DNA from: Evtepia sp.
GTDB lineage: Bacteria > Bacillota > Clostridia > Oscillospirales > Oscillospiraceae
Direction: 5' to 3'
DNA length: 7,108 nt
NCBI GenBank assembly: GCA_029256465.1
Contig: JAQSXW010000040.1
Span: 1-7,108, forward strand
Both the position numbers and the translations under genes were made by a program. This document shows, in pieces, positions 1 to 5,158 of this stretch (positions within the stretch are counted from its first letter, which is position 1; every line of letters begins with the position of its first letter). Below the pieces are notes generated by a model. That model did no database searches, was not told the DNA's origin, and saw only the letters and a list, made by a program, of their open reading frames with translations.

Positions 1-939
1 CCTCTGGAAGATCTTCAAGCAGGGGCAAGAATTGACGTGAACGAAGTCAAAGAAGACCCAATGGACTTTGCCCTATGGAAAAATGCAAAGCCCGGCGAAC
101 CTTATTGGGAAGCACCTTGGGGACGTGGTCGTCCAGGCTGGCACATTGAATGCTCAGCGATGTCCAACCGTTATTTGGGAAAGACCATTGATCTCCACTG
201 TGGCGGACAGGACCTGCAATTCCCCCACCATGAAAATGAAATTGCGCAGTCAGAGGCAGCCAATGGCTGTAAATTTGTAAACTACTGGTTGCACAATGGT
301 TTTTTAAACATTGATAATAGGAAAATGTCTAAGTCCGAGGGCAATTTCTTTACGGTGCGCGAAGCCGCAAACGCATATGGCTATGAACCCATTCGCTTTT
401 TTATGCTTTCTGCGCATTACAGAAGTCCCCTCAATTACTCTAAGGAATCACTGACCCAGGCACAGAGTGCGCTAGAGCGTCTTTACACCGCCGTATCCAA
501 TTTGGAATTTATTCAAAAAAACGGTAAAGAAGGGGAGCTAACCGTCCAGGAAGCTGACTTTGTCGGCACATTCCCAGAATACCGCCGTCGTTTTCATGAA
601 GCCATGGATGACGATCTCAATACAGCCGACGCGATCGGTGTACTCTTTGAGCTGGTGCGGGCAATCAATACCGCAGTGGAGGGGAATCCAACTGCAGGAG
701 TGGCAAAGGCCTCTTTGGACATGGTGCTGGAGTTTACAGATGTTTTGGGCCTTCTGTATAACCGAAAGCAGGAAGAAACCTTAGATAGCCAGGTGGAGGC
801 TCTGATTGAAGCACGTCAGGCAGCACGTAAGGCAAAGAACTTTGCTGAGGCAGATCGAATTCGCGACGAGCTTTATTCCATGGGAATTGAATTAAAGGAT
901 ACCCCACAGGGGGTGAAGGCGATACGCATTCAACTTTAA
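1..939 (+). CDS. cysS: Cysteinyl-tRNA synthetase, C-terminal part (5' end outside window)
   Basis: Cytoplasmic class Ia aminoacyl-tRNA synthetase that activates cysteine with ATP and charges tRNA-Cys. The frame is open from base 1, so the gene starts upstream; 312 residues are visible and roughly 150 are missing compared with the usual ~460, including the HIGH motif and the first zinc cysteine. Seen: WHIECS (Cys at visible residue 51) and HHENE (76-80), which supply the remaining zinc ligands in this family; the KMSKS ATP loop at residues 108-112 (bases 322-336); then the helical DALR-type anticodon-binding region and the typical C-terminal ending around EADRIRDEL and DTPQG. The GTG at 37 is an internal valine, not a start. 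All visible catalytic motifs are intact, so the enzyme should be functional. The gene converges on the NlpC/P60 gene and both end at the same hairpin. Upstream regulation, such as a T-box, cannot be judged from this window. Confidence 0.97.
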   Translation, partial: PLEDLQAGARIDVNEVKEDPMDFALWKNAKPGEPYWEAPWGRGRPGWHIECSAMSNRYLGKTIDLHCGGQDLQFPHHENEIAQSEAANGCKFVNYWLHNGFLNIDNRKMSKSEGNFFTVREAANAYGYEPIRFFMLSAHYRSPLNYSKESLTQAQSALERLYTAVSNLEFIQKNGKEGELTVQEADFVGTFPEYRRRFHEAMDDDLNTADAIGVLFELVRAINTAVEGNPTAGVAKASLDMVLEFTDVLGLLYNRKQEETLDSQVEALIEARQAARKAKNFAEADRIRDELYSMGIELKDTPQGVKAIRIQL

Positions 940-946
940 AAAATAA

Positions 947-983
947 AAAAGCGGCAGTGTGGGGATTCCACACTGCCGCTTTT
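947..983. terminator. Bidirectional intrinsic terminator between cysS and the NlpC/P60 gene
   Basis: A perfect 12-bp GC-rich stem (951-962 pairing with 968-979) is extended by four A:T pairs (947-950 with 980-983), with a five-base loop. It lies 8 bases after the cysS stop and 8 bases before the end of the converging gene. Read on the minus strand, the stem is followed by a long T tract broken by one A, so it is a strong terminator for the NlpC/P60 gene. Read on the plus strand only four Ts follow, so it is weaker for cysS by the classical rule. Confidence 0.92.
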
Positions 984-990
984 GGCTAAG

Positions 991-1881
991 TTAGAGGACA
1001 TGACGAGCATATACATAGATGTTGGCATAGTAGCCAGAGTCCAGGTTGTCAATACGAACTTGGTACTCGTTGGTAGACGCATGAATAAAGTTTCCATCAC
1101 CAATATACATGCCTACATGGGAAACCGGCTTCTCGGTTCCACTGCTACGGAAAAAGACCAGATCACCGGGCTGCAGAGCATCCTTCTCCACAGCAACCCC
1201 GTTTTCCAGCTGATCGGTTGCAGTTCGGTTTAAGGAATATCCATACTGGGAGTATATGTATTTCACAAAGCCTGAGCAGTCAAAAGAAGTAGGGCCATTG
1301 GCGCCAAATACATATTTACAGCCAATATAATTCTGTGCACATTGGACAATCTGGTTTCCCAGAGCATCCGAACTACCCTTGTAAGTCTCATATTCCTTTA
1401 AGGTCATCAGTCGAGCATATTCCTCGCTGACGTAAGCAGTGGAACTCTTATACTCAACCTTATGCCAGCCATCTCCACTGGAAATCACGGGAAGCACTGT
1501 ACCGCTGGGTACTTGATCTACGATAGAGTAAGCTGTCCCAGGGCCTGAGCGGATATTCAAAACGGATCCGCTCGTATTGACATAGGCAAGGAGCGGATTT
1601 GCTGAGGCATTTGTATCGTTCTGATAGCTACTCATAAAATCCTGCTGATTGCGGAAGAGAATGGCTTCCCATCCAGTTGCATTCTCAGAGAGCCCAGCGT
1701 TAGTCGTCTCTTCAGTCACCAGCGCCAAGATTGGAGAAGCAAGATTGGGTTCCGCCCTAAGGCGCATGGCTTCTGCCTTCACTACACTCTGATTGCCACT
1801 TGCCATTGCCATGGTCAAAAGAACTGCACATAAGAGCGCTACATGAAGCGGAAATTGGACGGTTCTTTTTACTATGTTCAT
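991..1881 (-). CDS. Secreted SH3b-SH3b-NlpC/P60 cell-wall endopeptidase
   Basis: Predicted peptidoglycan hydrolase of 296 residues, exported and acting on stem peptides of the wall; NlpC/P60 enzymes typically cut the D-Glu-diamino acid bond. Order: positively charged N-terminus and hydrophobic segment (about residues 5-27) forming a signal peptide, with possible cleavage near A27 or A36; first bacterial SH3 domain (about 36-88, divergent, starting MRLRAEPN); second SH3 domain (about 98-158, with the canonical LNIRSGPG); catalytic domain about 173-296. The catalytic Cys is C202 in FDCSGF, the His is H255 in SHVGMYIG, and the third polar residue is H267 in FIHAS, so the active site looks complete. 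The start is supported by GGAGG at 1891-1895, nine bases upstream of ATG. It lies 62 bases after the small gene at 1944-2234 with no promoter or terminator visible between, so the two are probably cotranscribed. No LPXTG or TM anchor; SH3 domains probably give wall attachment. Confidence 0.93.
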   Translation of the reverse strand: MNIVKRTVQFPLHVALLCAVLLTMAMASGNQSVVKAEAMRLRAEPNLASPILALVTEETTNAGLSENATGWEAILFRNQQDFMSSYQNDTNASANPLLAYVNTSGSVLNIRSGPGTAYSIVDQVPSGTVLPVISSGDGWHKVEYKSSTAYVSEEYARLMTLKEYETYKGSSDALGNQIVQCAQNYIGCKYVFGANGPTSFDCSGFVKYIYSQYGYSLNRTATDQLENGVAVEKDALQPGDLVFFRSSGTEKPVSHVGMYIGDGNFIHASTNEYQVRIDNLDSGYYANIYVYARHVL

Positions 1882-1943
1882 AATTTCTATCCTCCATGGG
1901 ATTTCACATCTTCTGTTTCTAATGGGACTGTGTGATCTCTACC

Positions 1944-2234
1944 TTAGCGAGCAGACAAGTTGCGCTCTAGCCAGACGGAGGCAATGTCAAGAGCGGCATA
2001 CAGGCTGTCCTTTTCGCTGCGCTTCACCACAAGGTCGCGGCTTTTTACATTGCTGTCTGTCAGCTGAAGCTGTACACTGACACGAGTTGCCACATTCATG
2101 TCCTTTAACGGTTTGCTATCCAGAATCTGAAGTAACACAATATAGGGATCGGACATGCTTCCGTAATAGATAAGATTGTCCTTGCGGCGTAAAGGGCGCC
2201 CTTTATAAGTCAGAGGGATTTGTTCTTCGTTCAT
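1944..2234 (-). CDS. Small uncharacterised cytoplasmic protein, 96 residues
   Basis: I cannot assign a function. The protein is soluble and mixed alpha/beta in appearance: an N-terminal segment with TYKGRPL and LIYYGSMSDPYIVLLQIL (residues 9-38), a middle beta-like stretch with VSVQLQLTD (52-60), and a C-terminal helix ending in SLYAALDIASVWLERNL. There is no signal peptide, TM helix or cysteine. The pattern resembles short hypothetical proteins I recall from Clostridia, but from memory only. An upstream double ATG (2253-2258) would give 104 residues but has no ribosome site; ATG at 2232-2234 has AAAGGA ten bases upstream and is chosen. Good promoter at 2305-2334. It precedes a cell-wall hydrolase gene in the same orientation, which suggests cotranscription but does not establish shared function. 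Confidence 0.8.
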   Translation of the reverse strand: MNEEQIPLTYKGRPLRRKDNLIYYGSMSDPYIVLLQILDSKPLKDMNVATRVSVQLQLTDSNVKSRDLVVKRSEKDSLYAALDIASVWLERNLSAR

Positions 2235-2244
2235 TAACCCTGCA

Positions 2245-2250
2245 TCCTTT
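2245..2250 (-). promoter_or_regulatory. Ribosome binding site that fixes the start of the small gene at 2234
   Basis: On the minus strand AAAGGA lies ten bases before the ATG at 2232-2234. No purine-rich site precedes the upstream ATG pair at 2253-2258, where the sequence is AATCAATTTT. This supports the 96-residue product over the 104-residue one. Confidence 0.65.
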
Positions 2251-2287
2251 CTCATCATAAAATTGATTGAAGAGCGTTACCGCTCTG

Positions 2288-2312
2288 CAAATTTGTGTAA
2301 CCAAATTGTAAC
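2288..2312. repeat. Imperfect direct repeat over a promoter -10 and start region
   Basis: Two adjoining copies on the plus strand: CAAATTTGTGTAAC (2288-2301) and CAAATTGTAAC (2302-2312), sharing CAAATT and GTAAC, with the TGTAAC cores 11 bases apart, about one helical turn. They overlap the -10 box and predicted start point of the minus-strand promoter at 2305-2334. The placement would suit a repressor operator, but no regulator is identified and chance in A/T-rich sequence is possible. Confidence 0.4.
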
Positions 2313-2334
2313 ACATTTTGTGCCTTCGTGTCAA
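2305..2334 (-). promoter_or_regulatory. Sigma-A type extended -10 promoter for the small gene and NlpC/P60 unit
   Basis: On the minus strand a perfect TTGACA (-35, bases 2329-2334) is followed after 18 bases by TACAAT (-10, bases 2305-2310), preceded by TG one base upstream (extended -10). The A/T-rich stretch at about 2335-2415 lies just upstream of the -35 and could act as an UP element. Predicted transcription start is near 2298, giving a leader of roughly 64 bases. Confidence 0.8.
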
Positions 2335-2415
2335 ACATAAATCTGGAAATTCTGAAAAAAAGTATCATTTCTTACATTCTTTATAGAAAACAAAAATGTT
2401 TTGAGGGATTTTTTA

Positions 2416-2453
2416 TAAAACAAAACCGCCGCAGAATGAGCATTCTGCGACGG
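2416..2453 (-). terminator. Intrinsic terminator of the hexokinase-like gene
   Basis: Inverted repeat of about 12 bp with one mismatch (2426-2437 with 2442-2453) and a four-base loop. On the minus strand it is followed by TTTTGTTTT. It begins 27 bases after the stop at 2481, separates this gene from the next minus-strand unit, and has no T tract on the plus strand, so it acts in one direction. Confidence 0.9.
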
Positions 2454-2480
2454 AGAATTTTGCTAGAAAGGGATGGTCAA

Positions 2481-3773
2481 TTAAGCATTGAGAAGAACAG
2501 CTACCGCACCACCGATGAGGACGGAATCCGGGTCATGGTGTAGTTTACAGTGTAGATTCAATTCTCCTTCAATAAAAGCGGTTACGCATTCCGCAAAGAG
2601 ATTGCCGAGGAAAGGATGTGAAAATGCCGAACCGGAAACGGAAACTAAGGCAGGAGCATCCTTTGTCCGTCCTGCTCCTGTCAGGATCAGAGTGGCAGCC
2701 AAATTGGCGCAGACGAGGCGAGCAGCACGCTGGAGCACTGCGCGAGCAATGGAGAGGGAAACGGCCTTGTCTGTTTCGTCATGACGACAGAAGTTGGCCA
2801 GCAGGTTGTCCCCTTCTGGCTCAGCTAGGAACTGAGACAGAGAAGACAGACTTAATTTGCGCAGAGAGAGGAAATCTCGCCCGCACATAAAGGTCAAGAG
2901 ATCCGCCTCTACCGCTTTGATCATCGTGAAGCGATAGAGCTCTCCAAGATTTTCAGTGGAGACCATTTTATCGAGTAGGTCTTTGCCGGGGAATTGGGAA
3001 TCCCGATCCATGACAAGGTCAATCACACCAAAGGGGACTCCGGTTAGACCACCAGAGCCACACTGCAAGAGCATCAGCTTAGTTTCTCCACTTTTTAGCT
3101 TTAGAATGGCACTTTTGGGGGCAGAAAGGCCACTATCAACACGATGACCCCAAGTAAGACTTAGGTACCGGTTTTCTTTGTTTTGTGTTGCCATCCCACC
3201 CAGCAAAAGAGCACTCACTGTGTGGATGGGCAAAATAGGCTTAATACTGAGCCCACGGGAGGTGAGCTCCTCTCGAAGGGATGCACAGATGCCTTTTCCT
3301 TCCCAATCCACAATTCCTATGCTTAAAGAGGATGGAAGGATGGTGAAATCTCCTCCTGCCGTTTTCTCCAAGGGGAAAGGAAGGCAAAGGGCAATAGCGT
3401 GGCTTTCTTGGATCAGCGGCTCTAGGAGTGTGGCAATTGCATAGATTAGATCCTCAAAAGGCGATGGCCGTTCTGCGTCCGACATAGGAAAACTGTCGCC
3501 AAGCCGGATGATAGGGCTCCTATCAGTAAATGTGACCAGGGCAGTACGGATGTCCCGCTCACTAATTTCCACAACGGCAACGGGTTCCATGAGGGGCCAG
3601 GATCCAGAAGGGCTCAGATCAGTAGGGCGCATCGGAATGGAGGAGGCGCCTCCATAGAGTCCAATCCGCATTTGGCCAAGAAACAGATTTGTCATAGTGG
3701 CAAAGTCCACATCTTCCGGAGCCATGCCACAACGGCGCAGGAAAGGCGTTACTTGTGAGAGCGTTTGTTCCAT
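2481..3773 (-). CDS. Hexokinase-family protein lacking catalytic signatures (probable pseudokinase)
   Basis: A 430-residue intact frame with the length and layout of clostridial hexokinases. Family resemblance is seen in EPVAVV and ALVTF around the first beta strands (63-82), PFGVIDLVMDRDSQFPG followed by KMVS and NLGELY (247-280), QRAARLVCANLAA (348-360), GSAF (381-384) and DSVLIGGAVAVLLN (416-429). The functional motifs are gone. The phosphate-1 loop, normally D-x-GGTNxR, reads EISERDIR (69-76). The catalytic Asp of NDTVA is His184 in IHTVS. The phosphate-2 loop LGTGTN reads LTWGHRV (206-212). The substrate Glu of N-x-ESGG is lost in QCGSGG (237-242). The sugar-binding F-S-[FY]-P element reads LPFP (131-134), and the usual SKE lysine is absent. 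The flanks stay in frame, so this is substitution, not a frameshift. Start: ATG with AGGAGG seven bases upstream; an upstream in-frame extension to 4013 lacks support. Predicted cytoplasmic. A sugar-sensing or scaffold role is conjecture. Confidence 0.85.
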   Translation of the reverse strand: MEQTLSQVTPFLRRCGMAPEDVDFATMTNLFLGQMRIGLYGGASSIPMRPTDLSPSGSWPLMEPVAVVEISERDIRTALVTFTDRSPIIRLGDSFPMSDAERPSPFEDLIYAIATLLEPLIQESHAIALCLPFPLEKTAGGDFTILPSSLSIGIVDWEGKGICASLREELTSRGLSIKPILPIHTVSALLLGGMATQNKENRYLSLTWGHRVDSGLSAPKSAILKLKSGETKLMLLQCGSGGLTGVPFGVIDLVMDRDSQFPGKDLLDKMVSTENLGELYRFTMIKAVEADLLTFMCGRDFLSLRKLSLSSLSQFLAEPEGDNLLANFCRHDETDKAVSLSIARAVLQRAARLVCANLAATLILTGAGRTKDAPALVSVSGSAFSHPFLGNLFAECVTAFIEGELNLHCKLHHDPDSVLIGGAVAVLLNA

Positions 3774-3780
3774 TGCAAGT

Positions 3781-3786
3781 CCTCCT
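3781..3786 (-). promoter_or_regulatory. Ribosome binding site fixing the hexokinase-like start at 3773
   Basis: A perfect AGGAGG on the minus strand, seven bases before the ATG at 3771-3773. The frame stays open a further 80 codons to 4013, but that stretch overlaps the divergent gene and does not look like family sequence, so this site decides the start. Confidence 0.88.
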
Positions 3787-3844
3787 ATCACTTGTATCAA
3801 GAATGTAGTCGTATTTTTCCCGATTCTCTGTCGATAATCCATAT

Positions 3845-3872
3845 GGTATAGAATGAGGAAAGCCTGTTGCAA
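3845..3872 (-). promoter_or_regulatory. Candidate promoter of the hexokinase-like gene
   Basis: On the minus strand TTGCAA (3867-3872) is followed after 16 bases by TATACC (3845-3850); each box matches four of six consensus positions. It is the best candidate I see in the 159-base divergent region, but it is weak. The -35 box is palindromic and is also the -35 of the plus-strand candidate. Confidence 0.4.
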
Positions 3873-3895
3873 AACAAAAAGAAGTATGGTTAAAT
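3867..3895 (+). promoter_or_regulatory. Candidate extended -10 promoter of the HAD-GtrA gene
   Basis: TTGCAA (3867-3872), a 17-base spacer, then TTAAAT (3890-3895) preceded by TGG, which gives an extended -10. The predicted start is near 3902, leaving a leader of about 30 bases that contains the ribosome site AAAGGAG (3917-3923). Confidence 0.5.
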
Positions 3896-3932
3896 TTGAT
3901 TGGCTAATCCGGTGGGAAAGGAGCGGAACTGA

Positions 3933-4907
3933 ATGAAGGTATATGACTTTGATGGAGCTGTTTACAGAGGCAACAGTACTTGGGAGTTTTATTGGTTTTG
4001 CCTCAGACGGCATCCTAGAATTCTAACCTGCTTGCCCAGACAGATCTGGGTACTACTCTGCTGCTGGTTTGGTGCTCGGACGCAGGCTGCCTTTTGGCAG
4101 GAATTCTATGCCTATTTTCAATTTGTTCCGGATGTGGATCATCTTGCATCTCGGTTTTGGGATGCACGGCGCCTACGCAAGCTGAATAGCGCATATCTTG
4201 CCGTTCGCCGGGAGGGGGATCTGATAATTTCTTCTTCACCGGAATGTCTACTCAAACCGATCTCTCGGACGTTGGGGATAGGGTTTGTTGGTTCTGCAGT
4301 TGATTCCCAAACCGGAGCCTGTCATTGGCTTGGTTGCTGTGCAACGGAAAAACTGCGACGTTTCCGACAACAATTTCCCAAGGAAAAAATCGAGGTATAT
4401 TGGTCAACCCGCATATCTGATCATCCCGTAGCGCGGGAAGCAGAAGAGCGGCGGATTGTAAGAGGTAGCCGTGTGGCAGATTGGGATGATATTGTGGCCC
4501 GAGAGGGCTACTGGAGAAACTGGCTCAGTCACTTCATTTCTCCCGAGTTTTTTCGGTTCTGGTGCGTAGGTTGGCTTAATATGGCGGCGGCGTGGATTTT
4601 GGAAGCATCCTGGTCGCTCATATTCTCACCCAACCTTGCATTTGCTGTAGGCTATGTCATGAGTCTGCTGTTCTCCTTTGCGCTGAATTCAAAGATTACC
4701 TTTCGAACTGCTATGACTGCCTACCGCCTAGGAAAATATGTTCTGAGCTATGTTCCGAACTTCCTTGTGCAGACGCTGACCGTACTGTTTTTTCACAATC
4801 TGCTCCATTGGCCGTACCTGCTAGCCTATTTTCTAGCAGCCATTGTAGGAACGCCCGTGACGTTTTTCTGCCTGAAATTTTTTGCTTTCCACAAACAAGC
4901 GGCATAA
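3933..4907 (+). CDS. HAD-IB phosphatase-like domain fused to a GtrA-like membrane domain
   Basis: A 324-residue two-part protein. Residues 1-190 resemble the clostridial HAD-IB (phosphoserine-phosphatase-like) family: motif I DFDGA at 5-9 (nucleophile D5, acid/base D7), motif II Ser near S100 in IISSSPE, motif III K140 in TEKLRRF, motif IV around 158-163. Two positions deviate: the usual Thr/Val of DxDx[T/V] is Ala9, and motif IV, normally S-D-S-x-S-D in relatives I recall, reads STRISD, so the first metal-binding Asp is Thr159 while D163 stays. Activity may be lost or changed. Residues 207-318 hold four hydrophobic helices (about 207-230, 235-252, 266-288, 294-318) with the GtrA-like NSKITFR after helix 2 and a C-terminal FFAF; GtrA proteins are linked to moving lipid-linked sugars across the membrane. 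The catalytic-like domain should lie in the cytoplasm. AAAGGAG lies nine bases before ATG. Divergent from the hexokinase-like gene. Substrate unknown. Confidence 0.85.
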   Translation: MKVYDFDGAVYRGNSTWEFYWFCLRRHPRILTCLPRQIWVLLCCWFGARTQAAFWQEFYAYFQFVPDVDHLASRFWDARRLRKLNSAYLAVRREGDLIISSSPECLLKPISRTLGIGFVGSAVDSQTGACHWLGCCATEKLRRFRQQFPKEKIEVYWSTRISDHPVAREAEERRIVRGSRVADWDDIVAREGYWRNWLSHFISPEFFRFWCVGWLNMAAAWILEASWSLIFSPNLAFAVGYVMSLLFSFALNSKITFRTAMTAYRLGKYVLSYVPNFLVQTLTVLFFHNLLHWPYLLAYFLAAIVGTPVTFFCLKFFAFHKQAA

Positions 4908-4930
4908 AGGTAGGCAGGATAACTTGCACA

Positions 4931-4948
4931 AGGAAGCTGAGCTTTTTT
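4931..4948 (+). terminator. Possible short-stem terminator of the HAD-GtrA gene
   Basis: AAGC-TGA-GCTT followed by a run of six Ts, 24 bases after the stop codon. The stem is only four Watson-Crick pairs, extendable with G-T and A-T pairs into the T tract, so termination strength is doubtful. Confidence 0.4.
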
Positions 4949-5021
4949 GCCTTCCAGTGTCATGGATATTTGATGTGGTTTGAGATTTCCTTCCATTGTA
5001 GGAGATAATTTTCACTCAGTC

Positions 5022-5036
5022 AAGCCGGGCTTTTTT
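5022..5036 (+). terminator. Second short-stem T-tailed hairpin
   Basis: AAGC-CGG-GCTT followed by six Ts, the same design as the hairpin at 4931-4948 and about 90 bases downstream. It may be a back-up terminator for the HAD-GtrA transcript. The rest of 4908-5050 shows no gene, no convincing promoter and no RNA family I recognise. Confidence 0.4.
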
Positions 5037-5057
5037 CTCTTTTCGGAGTAGGAGTAG

Positions 5058-5087
5058 TTGACGATATCTCTAAAAATATGATACTAT
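5058..5087 (+). promoter_or_regulatory. Upstream tandem promoter (P1) of the zinc-ribbon BIG2 gene
   Basis: TTGACG (5058-5063), an 18-base spacer, then TACTAT (5082-5087) with TG one base before it (extended -10). Five of six bases match at -35 and four of six at -10. Transcription from here would give a leader of about 65 bases. Confidence 0.55.
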
Positions 5088-5099
5088 GTCAAAAAAAGA

Positions 5100-5127
5100 T
5101 TGAAAGTTATATGAAAGAACTTATAAT
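5100..5127 (+). promoter_or_regulatory. Downstream tandem promoter (P2) of the zinc-ribbon BIG2 gene
   Basis: TTGAAA (5100-5105), a 16-base spacer and a perfect TATAAT (5122-5127). The predicted start near 5134 leaves a leader of about 25 bases containing AAAGGAGG (5144-5151). This is the best sigma-A match in the 4908-5158 region. Confidence 0.72.
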
Positions 5128-5158
5128 ATAGCTTGCAAACAGCAAAGGAGGACGTGGC

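Noticed and set aside
37..39. GTG as a start codon for cysS
   Set aside because: The frame is open to base 1 and the preceding 12 codons fit CysRS sequence; the gene is simply cut by the window edge.
2387..2402. AAAACA...TGTTTT inverted repeat
   Set aside because: Six A/T-rich pairs in a strongly A/T-rich stretch; too weak for a terminator and better explained as base composition upstream of a promoter.
2328..2543. Plus-strand 71-codon frame over the terminator region
   Set aside because: It runs through the minus-strand promoter, the terminator hairpin and the 3' end of the hexokinase-like gene; no ribosome site.
2488..3444. Several plus-strand open frames inside the hexokinase-like gene
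   Set aside because: They are antisense to a well-supported gene, overlap each other, are rich in Arg/Ser/Pro as typical of shadow frames, and have no ribosome sites.
3774..4013. 80-codon N-terminal extension of the hexokinase-like frame
   Set aside because: It overlaps the start of the divergent HAD-GtrA gene, lacks a ribosome site at its ATG, and its sequence does not look like the family. AGGAGG at 3781-3786 marks the start at 3773.
4592..5008. Plus-strand 138-codon frame overlapping the end of the HAD-GtrA gene
   Set aside because: It lies out of frame within the membrane-domain coding region and runs into non-coding sequence; the composition is cysteine-rich and unlike a real protein.
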